Source: an uncultured Pseudoxanthomonas sp. (GTDB lineage Bacteria > Pseudomonadota > Gammaproteobacteria > Xanthomonadales > Xanthomonadaceae). From it: a stretch of DNA of 64,000 nt. Within the stretch, counting starts at the first letter, position 1. Each line of letters opens with the position of its first letter. Positions 34,402 to 42,556 of the stretch are shown here, piece after piece. A program made the position numbers and the translations under genes. Below the pieces are notes generated by a model. It searched no databases. It had not been told where the DNA came from and saw only the letters and a program-made list of their open reading frames with translations. The DNA lies in assembly GCA_946479745.1 (NCBI GenBank), contig CAMLGZ010000004.1, forward strand, positions 1 through 64,000. The letters run 5' to 3'.

Positions 34402-34815
34402 CTACCGGGCGCCAATTGCTGACTGGAGGGCCTTGATCGAGAGCTCCCATTCTTCAAAGTCATCGCTCTCCTCCCATAGCTCTTTGAGTTCGGAATCCGG
34501 GCCCAGTATGCGGGTCAGTGCTTCCTGTGCCTTGGATAGCAGATTAGCGGATGGTCTGGCGGAAATGGACCTTAGCCAAGCATCCACATTTTCCGTGTAT
34601 GCATCAGATTGCGTGCCACGCCCCAAAGCCTTGGCTATGACTTCCGCAGCGGCAACAGCGTCAACGGCCAGATCGACGTCGAGGTAATCAGCGCCATTAT
34701 CGAGCACGTTCTGTATGGTTTTCTCAACCAGGGAAAAATCCGTCTGTTTCTCAAGGCCATAAGCCCAGTCATTCGCACTGTCGTTGCCAAATGGTTCGTG
34801 TGACCAGGTTCCCAT
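34402..34815 (-). CDS. DUF4259-family protein, 137 aa
   Basis: The start MGTWSHEPFGNDSANDWAYG and the downstream alternation of acidic helices match DUF4259, small soluble proteins often found beside toxin-immunity or phage-defence genes. No catalytic motif is visible. Same direction as the two neighbours on each side, each separated by short gaps. Function unknown. Confidence 0.7.
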   Translation of the reverse strand: MGTWSHEPFGNDSANDWAYGLEKQTDFSLVEKTIQNVLDNGADYLDVDLAVDAVAAAEVIAKALGRGTQSDAYTENVDAWLRSISARPSANLLSKAQEALTRILGPDSELKELWEESDDFEEWELSIKALQSAIGAR

Positions 34816-34859
34816 GAAATTTTCCTTTAAAGGTAGGCTTGTAAAGGCAGGCTTGCAGG

Positions 34860-35231
34860 CTAGTCGAAGAAATCAAAGATGGACCAATCAAGGTCCGGAA
34901 ACTCAAGCCATGACAAATCCAGGTCGAACCAGGTGGATGAGGAACCGGTAGACAAGGACTCGAGCATCTCTTTTTTCATTGCCGGGTAGTCGCAAGCCTT
35001 GCCGACCGCGGTGTGTATCCGGTCAAAGTCGTCGTGCGAGTTGAAAAGCGCATGCGACCAACAGGCTGCATCGAGCGAAATCCCGCATCGTCGATTGGCT
35101 TCCCGGACCTGGTCGATGGAATAGAACTTCCGTTTCCCGTGATGCCGGAGAAGATCATCGCCGACGCGCTTGGCCTGGGCTTGTTTATCCCATGGGCTGA
35201 TGGCGCATGGGGCGGTTTGGGCAATCGTCAT
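34860..35231 (-). CDS. Hypothetical acidic protein, 123 aa
   Basis: Unrecognised. N-terminal half (KRKFYSIDQVREANRRCG, WSHALFNSHDDFDRIH) looks like a compact helical domain; the last 25 residues are strikingly aromatic and acidic (WFDLDLSWLEFPDLDWSIFD). No signal peptide or TM. The tail could be a binding or secretion determinant. In line with the DUF4259 gene and the ACP-like gene. Confidence 0.55.
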   Translation of the reverse strand: MTIAQTAPCAISPWDKQAQAKRVGDDLLRHHGKRKFYSIDQVREANRRCGISLDAACWSHALFNSHDDFDRIHTAVGKACDYPAMKKEMLESLSTGSSSTWFDLDLSWLEFPDLDWSIFDFFD

Positions 35232-35276
35232 GAAACTCCATTAGTGGTTGGCGGATCCAGGCAGCTGACGCCTGGA

Positions 35277-35702
35277 CTAAGCCGGGCCGCGACGCGGCTT
35301 CGCCTTGAACGAATTGCCATGCCTCTTCACCAGTATGTTGCGCACGACCTGCTGCAGGCGGGCGATGGTCAGGCGCCTGGCGATGTCCGCAACCCCGGAG
35401 GCGCCAATGGATGCGTCGAGGGCGTCGTCGTCGATGGTTATGTTGAGGTCCTCCTCAATGGACATGACAATTTCAACGATATCCAGAGCGTCGGCCGCTA
35501 CAACCTGGTTTGCGTAAGGCCGATCGACCTGCAGTTTGCCAATGGGGATGCCAAGGATACTTGCGGAGTGCTTGAGCACGGTTTCGTCCGCAAGCCGGGC
35601 AATCTGTGCAGAGGGAACCGCGCCTCCACTGCCTTGACGGGCAAGGGCGGGATGAGAGGGCAGTGCTGTGGCTAGCAGGAGCGAAAGGACGACGGTTCGC
35701 AT
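35277..35702 (-). CDS. Secreted acyl-carrier-like protein without the phosphopantetheine serine
   Basis: A signal peptide (MRTVVLSLLLATALPSHPALA) precedes a region matching carrier proteins: ADALDIVEIVMSIEEDLNITIDDDAL at about 80-105 equals the DSLDxVELVMxLEExFxxxI motif of ACP, but the modified Ser is Ala (DALD). The protein ends in a basic tail. With an export signal and no serine it cannot be a normal ACP; a docking or decoy role is possible. Start chosen at 35702, where the signal peptide begins. Confidence 0.6.
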   Translation of the reverse strand: MRTVVLSLLLATALPSHPALARQGSGGAVPSAQIARLADETVLKHSASILGIPIGKLQVDRPYANQVVAADALDIVEIVMSIEEDLNITIDDDALDASIGASGVADIARRLTIARLQQVVRNILVKRHGNSFKAKPRRGPA

Positions 35703-35762
35703 GAATCTCTCTCTGGGGCCTGATGCTTGAATCAAGCCGACCTGCCAAGCGGTTGGGAGTTC

Positions 35763-36540
35763 CTACGCAAAAGTGGACACCTGTTGGTTAGATACATTGA
35801 CGTTCGTATTCTGCCGGTGATCGGTATCCCAACGCCGAGTGTAGGCGCTGGTGGTTGTAGAAGTCGACATAGTTGACGATGGCACGGCGCAGCGATTGAT
35901 CGTCGTCGAAGGTGCTCCGGTGGTACATGTCAGCCTTCATCGATTTGTTCCAGGATTCCATGTGCGCGTTGTCGTTCATGCGCTGCGGGCGGTTGGCGGA
36001 CTGTATGAGTCCTGCGGCGTGCAGACACTGCTTGAAGTCACCGGCGATGAACCCGATCCCGCGGTCACTGTGGAACAGCGTGCCGGAGCCTGGCGTGCGC
36101 GTGCGCAGCGCCGATCGCAGCGCACGCCGTGTCAGAGCCATCGTGCGATCCGAACCCAGCGACCAGCCCAGCAGCCGACGCGAGTAACGGTCCATCACCG
36201 TGGCCAGGCACCGCCACTGCCCGCCCGCCTTCAGGTAGGTCACGTCCGCCACCCAGACCTGTGGGTTGCACGGTGTGTGCGTGGCTCTCCACGCTGGCCA
36301 GGAACCGGGCCAGCCCGGGCCGCCTCCGATACAAGCGCGAGGAGCAGGCACGCACGCCATGTTCGCGCATCAACCGCTTCACCCGCCGCCGCCCGGCGGT
36401 TTCGCCTTGCCGCTTCAGCGCCGCGTGGACACGCGGACTACCGTAAGTCTGGTGGCTCTGCGGGTGCACCGTGCGGATACGTTCCACCAGCCCGGCATCG
36501 TCCATCGAACGTCGACTCACGGGCCGCATTCGTGGCGATG
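35763..36540 (-). mobile_element. IS3-family insertion sequence remnant
   Basis: Contains only the OrfB transposase, frameshifted, with the presumed right end retained as GTGTCCACTTTTGCGTAGGA (reverse strand, 35781-35762). OrfA and the left end are missing; the element stops at the next gene's 3' end near 36545. Not expected to be mobile. Confidence 0.7.
35788..36529 (-). pseudogene. IS3-family transposase OrfB, frameshifted
   Basis: The N-terminal part (HTH_21: ERIRTVHPQSHQTYGSPRVH) is read in one frame to about 36275 and the DDE catalytic part ([48 protein letters not shown]) in another, so one base has been lost or gained. All three acidic residues remain. The upstream OrfA is absent. Confidence 0.85.
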
Positions 36541-36547
36541 CGTGCGG

Positions 36548-37420
36548 TCACCCGCTGTAGTAGCCGGGTCGATCGAGGTCGGCGAGCAAGTCCGGACCGG
36601 TCGGCTTCCAGCCGAGCCATGCGCGTGTGCGTGCGCTGGAGGCGAACATATCCGCGCCCGCGAAATCCGCGAACCATCCGAAATGATCCCGCTCCCGTGA
36701 TGCGACGGGCAGACCGAGCCGGCGACCAATCGTCTCGGCGATACTCTTGAACGATACGCCTTCATCCGCGACCGCGTGATAGACGGATTCAGCCGCCCCC
36801 TGTTCCAGCGCGAGCCGGTAGAGGCGTGCCGCATCCGACCGGTGCACGCCGGCCCAGCGGTTCAGGCCCTCGCCGAGATAAGCCGACACGCCCTTCTCGC
36901 GCGCCGAACGAATCACGATGGGGATGAATCCGTAGTCACCGAGGCCATGGACCGATGGCGCGAGCCGGATCGTCGCAACGCGCACGCCACGCTCGGCAAG
37001 CATTCTGGCGGCCGCTTCCGACTTCCGAGGTGAAGACGGGTCAGGCATGTCCATCTCGGTCGCGGGGCGGCCTTGCGCGATCCTCAGCAGGCCCGAAGTG
37101 ACCAGGAGCGGGCGCTCCGATCCTTCCAGAGCGCTTCCCAATGTCTCGATCGCGCGCCGGTCCTGCTCGGCATTTTCGGTGAACTTGGAAAAATCGTGGT
37201 TGAACGCAGTGTGGATCACAGCGTCCGCCATCGACGCCGCACTGCGCAAGACGTCAAGGTCGTCGAGCGTGGCGCGGACGACGTGGGCGCCTGTCGCTGC
37301 GAGCGCGGCGGCTTTGTCGTCGCTGCGGACCAGGCCCGTGACTTGGTGGCCAGAACGAAGCAGTTCTTCGACCACGGCGGAGCCAACCCATCCGGTGGCG
37401 CCGGTTACGAATACATGCAT
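36548..37420 (-). CDS. Extended SDR / NAD(P)-dependent epimerase-reductase
   Basis: Rossmann motif TGATGWVGSAVVEELL at 6-21 and the SDR-like nucleotide region VRATLDDLD, DAVIHTAFNHDF. The usual YxxxK is not obvious: an SPRKSEAAARML segment occupies its place, so it is an atypical member (like SDR5/NmrA-type). 290 residues. Follows the O-methyltransferase gene on the same strand by 98 bases, with CAGGAGATT ahead of its start. Both are opposite a TetR gene, suggesting a small inducible detoxification pair. Confidence 0.8.
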   Translation of the reverse strand: MHVFVTGATGWVGSAVVEELLRSGHQVTGLVRSDDKAAALAATGAHVVRATLDDLDVLRSAASMADAVIHTAFNHDFSKFTENAEQDRRAIETLGSALEGSERPLLVTSGLLRIAQGRPATEMDMPDPSSPRKSEAAARMLAERGVRVATIRLAPSVHGLGDYGFIPIVIRSAREKGVSAYLGEGLNRWAGVHRSDAARLYRLALEQGAAESVYHAVADEGVSFKSIAETIGRRLGLPVASRERDHFGWFADFAGADMFASSARTRAWLGWKPTGPDLLADLDRPGYYSG

Positions 37421-37518
37421 GTTGAATCTCCTGGGTTACCGCCGGACCGCTACGATTCGGCGACGATGCAATTGGAGCAGCTATATTTTTCCGGCATGCG
37501 CCGGCAGATGCTGCTGGT

Positions 37519-38184
37519 TCAACCGAGCCGCATGGACAACTCGACGTCCTCGCCGAAGGGTGTGGACAGGTAGCCATTCGCGGGCAAGCGTACGTGCGCC
37601 AGGTAATCCGGACTGTAGTCGGCGTTGTCGGCGACGATGAGCGCACCCGGCCTGAGGCGGCTCTCCACTAGTCCCAGGATCTCGGGGTAGAGGGCCTTGG
37701 CGCCGTCGAGCAACAACAGATCGATCGTTTCGGGGAGATCGGCGCTCAGCGTCTGCAGCGCATCCCCTTCCCGGATCTCCACCAGGTCGGTGACACCACC
37801 GGCCGTCAAATTCTCCCGGGCTCGCACTATCTTGGACGGCTCGAACTCGGTAGTGATCAGGCGACCGCCGCCATTGTCGCGCAGAGCCGCCGCCAAATGC
37901 AGGGTAGAGATGCCGAACGAGGTTCCGAACTCGACGATCGTGCGTGCGCTGCAACTGCGCGCCAGCATGTAGAGCAACGTCCCCGTTTCTCTGGAGACGG
38001 GAAGCGCAAGGTCCTTCATGCGTCCGTAATAGTCGAGGTATTCGGTTTTGCTTTGCATCAGGCGCTCCCGCTCCTGGCGAGAGAGCGCGGCCACGGCGGG
38101 GCTCGTCGCCGGCGGTGCCGCCGCGGCCTCTTCGAACAAACGATCCAGCAAGGGAGCAATCGGGGCTGAAGTCAGGGTGGTCAT
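37519..38184 (-). CDS. SAM-dependent O-methyltransferase (COMT-like, family 3)
   Basis: Methylates hydroxyls of small catechol-like or phenolic compounds. SAM-binding motif VEFGTSFGISTLHLAAAL near 72-89, then ITTEFEPSKIVRARENL, and IDLLLLDGAKALY with the metal-binding aspartate. The start at 38184 is supported by CAGGAAAC and gives 221 residues, normal for family 3. Transcribed toward the epimerase, divergent to TetR, with a palindromic operator between. Confidence 0.88.
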   Translation of the reverse strand: MTTLTSAPIAPLLDRLFEEAAAAPPATSPAVAALSRQERERLMQSKTEYLDYYGRMKDLALPVSRETGTLLYMLARSCSARTIVEFGTSFGISTLHLAAALRDNGGGRLITTEFEPSKIVRARENLTAGGVTDLVEIREGDALQTLSADLPETIDLLLLDGAKALYPEILGLVESRLRPGALIVADNADYSPDYLAHVRLPANGYLSTPFGEDVELSMRLG

Positions 38185-38220
38185 GTTGGTTTCCTGTGTG
38201 AAATGCACGAATCTTTGCGT

Positions 38221-38243
38221 CGAATTAGAATGCGACTAATTCG
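38221..38243. promoter_or_regulatory. Perfect inverted repeat, TetR operator candidate
   Basis: CGAATTAG-N7-CTAATTCG: a perfect 8-base inverted repeat in the divergent intergenic region between the O-methyltransferase and the TetR genes, the size and location of a TetR-dimer operator controlling both. Confidence 0.75.
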
Positions 38244-38274
38244 TCAGATTCGCTATTCGCATTGCAGCGCCGCC

Positions 38275-38907
38275 ATGACCGATCGCCGAAAACACAAGAT
38301 TTCCCTGCGAAAACAACCCAAACAGGCCCGCTCGAACGAGCTGGTCGCCATCATCCTGGAGGCAGCAGTTCAGGTTTTGGAGAAGGAAGGATCGCAGCGT
38401 TTCACCACCGCGCGGGTGGCCGAGAAGGCCGGGGTCAGTGTGGGATCGCTGTACCAGTACTTTCCGAACAAGGCGGCGATCCTCTTTCGGCTACAAAGCG
38501 ACGAATGGCGACAGACGGCCGAGCTGTGGAACGGCATCCTCGGGGACGCCGGGAAGCCGCCGCTCGAACGATTGCGCGTCCTGGTCCACGCCTTCATCCG
38601 TTCCGAATGCGATGAAGCGAAGATTCGCACCGCACTGAACGACGCAGCTCCGCTCTATCGCGATGCGCCCGAAGCGCGGGACGCCAAGGCGTCGGGAGAA
38701 CGTGCTTTCCGGGCCTTCATGCAGAAGGCGCTGCCCGCCGCCTCGGAAGCGACTCGCGCCCTGGCCAGTGATCTGATCACGACGACGCTCAGCAGGGTAG
38801 GCAAGAGTTTTTCGGAAAGCCCACGGAGTACCGCGGAGACCGGGGCCTATGCCGATGCCTTGTCCGATATGTTTTGCGCCTACCTCAAGGAGCTTGAGAA
38901 TGGCTGA
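38275..38907 (+). CDS. TetR-family repressor
   Basis: HTH at about residues 15-62 (RSNELVAIILEAAVQVLEKEG, FTTARVAEKAGVSVGSLYQYFPNKAAIL) with a helical ligand-binding domain behind. ATG at 38275 gives 210 residues. Divergent to the O-methyltransferase-epimerase pair, with a perfect inverted repeat between them, so it probably represses that pair and itself until a ligand appears. Confidence 0.9.
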   Translation: MTDRRKHKISLRKQPKQARSNELVAIILEAAVQVLEKEGSQRFTTARVAEKAGVSVGSLYQYFPNKAAILFRLQSDEWRQTAELWNGILGDAGKPPLERLRVLVHAFIRSECDEAKIRTALNDAAPLYRDAPEARDAKASGERAFRAFMQKALPAASEATRALASDLITTTLSRVGKSFSESPRSTAETGAYADALSDMFCAYLKELENG

Positions 38908-39089
38908 GACGGGCAAAGGCTGGGGAACCAGACCCGCGCTGTTTTTCAGACGACGGCTTCTGGCCGACAGCGGACACGCCGCCTGTGGCGTGAAAATTCT
39001 CACCAACTCCCGAGCAGCGCAACGTCAAGCCACTAAGTTGTTGGTTTATAAGAGTGGTCTGAGGGAGGCCAGCCGAGAACCACTAGATA

Positions 39090-39105
39090 ATGAGAATGTT
39101 CTCAT
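39090..39105. promoter_or_regulatory. Palindrome ATGAGAATGTTCTCAT
   Basis: Perfect 7+2+7 inverted repeat 47 bases downstream of the tRNA-Arg 3' end. It resembles the core of the CRP-like site at 27084 (both contain TGTTCTCA). No gene start uses it, so its role is unclear. Confidence 0.35.
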
Positions 39106-39151
39106 CAAGTGATTGGCTGGCCACCTGGCCGCCGAAAAACTCGAAGGATGG

Positions 39152-39225
39152 CGCGCCCGGAGGGATTCGAACCCCCGACCAATGGCTTCGGAAGCCACTA
39201 CTCTATCCGGCTGAGCTACGGGCGC
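39152..39225 (-). tRNA. tRNA-Arg (anticodon CCG)
   Basis: Minus strand: acceptor arm GCGCCCG/CGGGCGC, D-arm TAGCTCAGCCGGATAGAG, anticodon loop TTCCGAA with CCG at 39191-39189, and T-arm GGGGGTTCGAATCCC. Reads CGG codons. The 3' CCA is not encoded. Lies at the right edge of the accessory region. Confidence 0.95.
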
Positions 39226-39299
39226 ACGGGACGCGCATTCTACCGGCAAACCGGCCAAGCGTCTTTTTCGCGTGGGGACCGGCCTGCTAGGCTGGCGGC

Positions 39300-40199
39300 A
39301 TGGGTTACGAACGTTTTCAATCCGCAAGCCCGCCCCGCTGGCGCGAACGGCTGGGCCAGTACTGGAAGCTGGTGCGCGGCGACCGCCCGATCGGCGTGCT
39401 GCTGCTGCTGTGGCCGACCTGGTGGGCGTTGTGGATCGCTTCAAGGGGCGTGCCCTCCCTGTGGATGCTGTTCGTGTTTACCGCCGGCGTGTGGCTGACG
39501 CGCTCGGCAGGCTGCGTGATCAACGATTACGCCGACCGCTGGCTGGACCCGCAGGTCGAACGCACGCGCGGGCGTCCGCTGGCTACCGGTGCGGTGTCCG
39601 GACGCGAGGCCCTGCTGGTATTCGCGGTGCTGATGATCGCCGCCTTCGCGCTGGTGCTCACGCTGAACCGCCTGACCATTTATCTAAGCGTCGTCGGCCT
39701 GTTCCTGGCGGCCAGCTATCCCTATCTCAAACGCTATACCTATCTGCCGCAGGTCTACCTGGGGCTGGCTTTCGGCTGGGGCATCCCGATGGCGTTCGCT
39801 GCGGTGCAGGGAAGCGTGCCGCCGGTGGCGTGGGTGCTGTACTTCGCCAACATCCTCTGGGCCACGGCCTACGACACCTGGTATGCGATGGTGGACCGTG
39901 ACGAGGACATCCGCGCTGGTTCCAAATCCACCGCCATCCTGTTCGGCGACATGGATCTCATCGCGCAGGCGGTGTTGTACGCGCTGATGTTGGCGGCGTT
40001 GTGGATGGTGGGCCGGCAGGCGCAGCTGGGCCTGTACTACTGGGCTGCGCTGGGCGTAGCGGCCGTGCTGGTGGCTTACGAATTCGGCATCGCCCGCCAT
40101 CGCGAACGCGAAGCCTGCTTCCGCGCGTTCCTGCATAACAACTGGGTGGGCGCGGCGGTGTTCGCGGGAATCGCAACCCACCACTTTCTGCAAACCTGA
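39300..40199 (+). CDS. ubiA: 4-hydroxybenzoate polyprenyltransferase
   Basis: Joins the polyprenyl tail to 4-hydroxybenzoate in ubiquinone synthesis, inner membrane. Both Asp-rich motifs are present: [20 protein letters not shown] near 78-97 and [14 protein letters not shown] near 200. About eight membrane helices in 299 residues. ATG at 39300 fits family length. UbiC (chorismate lyase) is not beside it. Confidence 0.95.
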   Translation: MGYERFQSASPPRWRERLGQYWKLVRGDRPIGVLLLLWPTWWALWIASRGVPSLWMLFVFTAGVWLTRSAGCVINDYADRWLDPQVERTRGRPLATGAVSGREALLVFAVLMIAAFALVLTLNRLTIYLSVVGLFLAASYPYLKRYTYLPQVYLGLAFGWGIPMAFAAVQGSVPPVAWVLYFANILWATAYDTWYAMVDRDEDIRAGSKSTAILFGDMDLIAQAVLYALMLAALWMVGRQAQLGLYYWAALGVAAVLVAYEFGIARHREREACFRAFLHNNWVGAAVFAGIATHHFLQT

Positions 40200-40263
40200 C
40201 CAGCTCACCGCCGTACTACTCTTGCGAGCGTTGCGTCGACGCCCCTTGCCGGAGACAAACACG

Positions 40264-40779
40264 ATGAGAATCCTGATCGGCTGCGTGCTGGCCGTTTTCG
40301 CCAATCCTGCGCTTGCGGCGGAGACGGCTCCACGCGAACACTTTGCGCCCGCGGGATGGGAAGGCTCTTATCACCAGCTGCACTATTCGCCGGTGGTCAA
40401 GATCGGCAACCGGGTCATCGTTTCCGGTATTCCGGCCCTGGAGGGCGACACCGAGGAAGCCAAGATCCGCTGGATGTTCGAACAACTCAAGCTGCACCTG
40501 GAAGCCGCGGGCGCCAGCATGGAGGACGTGGTGGAACTGACCAGTTTCCATGTGTCCACCGGCCACGACGATTTCCGCAAACACCTGGAGCCGGTGCTGA
40601 AGGTGCACAGGGAGTTCTTCAAGGACCATTACCCGGCGTGGACCGCGGTGGGCACCACGGCGCTGTACTCGGCGGAGGCGCCGATGGAGCTGCGCGCGGA
40701 AGCGATCATCGGTTCGGGCCGCACCGCCAGGGCGGAAATTCCGAAGCCCGCAACGCCGCCCGGCCCAGCCACGCCCTGA
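40264..40779 (+). CDS. Exported RidA-family protein
   Basis: RidA/YjgF fold: VVKIGNRVIVSGIPAL near 43-58, TEEAKIRWMFEQLKLHLEAAGASM and the C-terminal WTAVGTTALYSAEAPMELRAEAI. RidA usually deaminates reactive enamines in the cytoplasm, but this one begins with a signal peptide (MRILIGCVLAVFANPALAAE), so it acts in the periplasm or outside, and has a Pro-rich tail. Start at 40264. 171 residues. Activity and substrate unclear. Confidence 0.8.
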   Translation: MRILIGCVLAVFANPALAAETAPREHFAPAGWEGSYHQLHYSPVVKIGNRVIVSGIPALEGDTEEAKIRWMFEQLKLHLEAAGASMEDVVELTSFHVSTGHDDFRKHLEPVLKVHREFFKDHYPAWTAVGTTALYSAEAPMELRAEAIIGSGRTARAEIPKPATPPGPATP

Positions 40780-40894
40780 TTGCCAGCCCGGTGTAGCCTG
40801 CATTCAAGCAGCGCCGGTTACTGTGAGACCGCATGAAAGCGGAAGCGGTGGGTTTCCGTTGTCCAGGCGGTCCTCCCTCCTTCGCAGGCGCCAC

Positions 40895-41350
40895 ATGAAA
40901 CGATCGATCCTGTTATGCGTGGCCCTGGTCGCAACCGGTAGCGCTGCCGCTCAAAGCGCCGACACCGCACTCGATCTGCGCGTTCCCGAACAAACCCCGG
41001 CGCCTGCGGTCTCCGGGACGGTGGCCAAGAGCGATCCGCCCGGCACTTATTACGGCGACACCAGCGGCAAACCGTCGCGGCGCGATGCGGACGAAACCGC
41101 GGTCGCCGATGACGGCAAGGCCAAAGTCTGGGGCAGCTTCACCACCGGCATAGGCCACACCAAGGGCTACGGCACTTCGCATTACAACGCTGCCGAGGTC
41201 AACGTCAGCAAATCCTTCGGCGATGGCGAACGCCCCAACGCGTTCAATCTGCAGATCCGCGTCGAGCAAGGCGATGGCCCGGGTTTCGGCGGCTACTATC
41301 CGTATCCCTATTTCGACCGCGGCGCGGACTACTACCCGCCGCGGCGTTGA
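40895..41350 (+). CDS. Exported hypothetical protein, 151 aa
   Basis: Signal peptide cleaved after about A22, then a low-complexity region (TPAPAVSGTVAKSDPPGTYYGD) and a C-terminal part with GSFTTGIGHTKGYGTSHYNAAEVNVSK ending in a Tyr/Pro/Gly-rich tail. I do not recognise the family; the repeated short motif suggests a beta structure or outer-membrane/periplasmic protein. Start is the ATG at 40895, which begins the leader. Confidence 0.65.
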   Translation: MKRSILLCVALVATGSAAAQSADTALDLRVPEQTPAPAVSGTVAKSDPPGTYYGDTSGKPSRRDADETAVADDGKAKVWGSFTTGIGHTKGYGTSHYNAAEVNVSKSFGDGERPNAFNLQIRVEQGDGPGFGGYYPYPYFDRGADYYPPRR

Positions 41351-41455
41351 AGCAATCCGCGGGGTGAGGTTCCTGCGGATACTTCGCGCAGCCGCTCGCT
41401 GGTCTGCGCGCTGAGCCTCTGAACAACCCGGTGTCATCCCGAGCGTGTCCAGACC

Positions 41456-42445
41456 TCAAGCACCCACTCCTGGAATCACTTCGCACGCGACGCCTTGCTG
41501 ACTGAGCCGCTGCGCGAAACGGTCGCCGATTGTGGTTTGGAAGGCATTGCCGGATTTCAGGCACACCACGCACTGGCCGGACTGCGCGTGCTCCAGCAAC
41601 AGCGCCAGCAAAGCCTCGTCGTCGTTCGGCAACGACAGGCGCGAGGCATCGCGGCGGGCCAGCGCCACGATGGCGGGGTGCGATTGCGCATCGCAAACCA
41701 GCAGGTCGGCCCGGTTCAGCGCGCGCAATGCTTTCAGCGTCACCAGGCCAGGATCGCCGCTGCCGGCATCCACCAGCAGTACGCTGCCGGCGGCGGCGAC
41801 GTCCCCGCTGCTTTCCAGCGCCGCAAGGAACGCCCGTTCGGCAGAGTCCCGTCGCCCGCTCTGGAGCAGCACGGGCACCGGGCCCTCCATCACCTGCTCG
41901 AACCAGCGCCGGCGCAGCGCGAGTTGCGGCAGGCGGCTGCGGATCGCGGCACGATGGCGTGCGAACAGACCGGCGAACTCGCCCAGCGAATGATCCAGCA
42001 GGGTTTCCAGTTGCTCGCGTAGCCGCCGGGCCAGCATGGGCGCCGCACCGCCGGAAGAAATCGCCAGCAGCAGCGGGGCGCGATCGACGATGGCGGGAAT
42101 CTGGAACGTGGACAGCTCGGCGTCGTCGACGACGTTGGCGAGCAGCCGGCGCGATCCGGCTTCGCGCGCCAGTTGTGCGTTGAAGGCGTGGTCGTCGGTG
42201 GCTGCCACCAACAACCAGACATGGTCCAGCCAAGTTGGATCGAACACGCCTTCGAGCCGTTGCACGCGACCTTGCGCCAGCCACTGCGCCAGCGTCGCGT
42301 TCAGCGCATGCGCATGCACCCGCACCCGCGCGCCGGCCTGCAACAGGGCCTCGATCTTGCGCGCGGCGACTTCGCCGCCGCCGACCACCAGCACTTCGCG
42401 GCCGGCCAGATCGGCGAACAGGGGAAACAGCGGAGAGGGGGACAT
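41456..42445 (-). CDS. CysG-like siroheme synthase with a half methylase domain
   Basis: Residues 1-205 form the CysG N-terminal/Met8 module: NAD motif VLVVGGGEVAARK at 18-30, and D108 and S130 in the active-site positions, for precorrin-2 oxidation and ferrochelation. Residues about 218-329 copy only the first half of a SUMT/tetrapyrrole methylase (VDAGSGDPGLVTLKALRALN) and stop at VIPGVGA, where the SAM-binding second half would begin. A complete separate SUMT is encoded at 52307. Supplies siroheme for the nitrite reductase. Divergent to nasT. Confidence 0.85.
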   Translation of the reverse strand: MSPSPLFPLFADLAGREVLVVGGGEVAARKIEALLQAGARVRVHAHALNATLAQWLAQGRVQRLEGVFDPTWLDHVWLLVAATDDHAFNAQLAREAGSRRLLANVVDDAELSTFQIPAIVDRAPLLLAISSGGAAPMLARRLREQLETLLDHSLGEFAGLFARHRAAIRSRLPQLALRRRWFEQVMEGPVPVLLQSGRRDSAERAFLAALESSGDVAAAGSVLLVDAGSGDPGLVTLKALRALNRADLLVCDAQSHPAIVALARRDASRLSLPNDDEALLALLLEHAQSGQCVVCLKSGNAFQTTIGDRFAQRLSQQGVACEVIPGVGA

Positions 42446-42503
42446 GCGGATTCCTGAAGAGAGCGACTGAAGAGGGGGCTCGTGGAGGGTGGCTCGCCAG
42501 CGA

Positions 42504-42524
42504 TCATGTTGCATGGCAACATGA
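42504..42524. promoter_or_regulatory. Perfect palindrome TCATGTTGC-ATG-GCAACATGA
   Basis: A 9+3+9 inverted repeat in the cysG-nasT divergent region, with a further TCATGTTGC half-site at 42556-42564 overlapping the nasT start codon. Fits an operator for one dimeric regulator controlling both directions. Confidence 0.6.
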
Positions 42525-42556
42525 AGCGGACTCCTCTGGCTAGCCCTCTGCCCGTC

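Noticed and set aside
33716..34450. Intact 244-residue protein at the VOC gene
   Set aside because: The upstream frame is unrelated; the homologous sequence changes frame near 34018.
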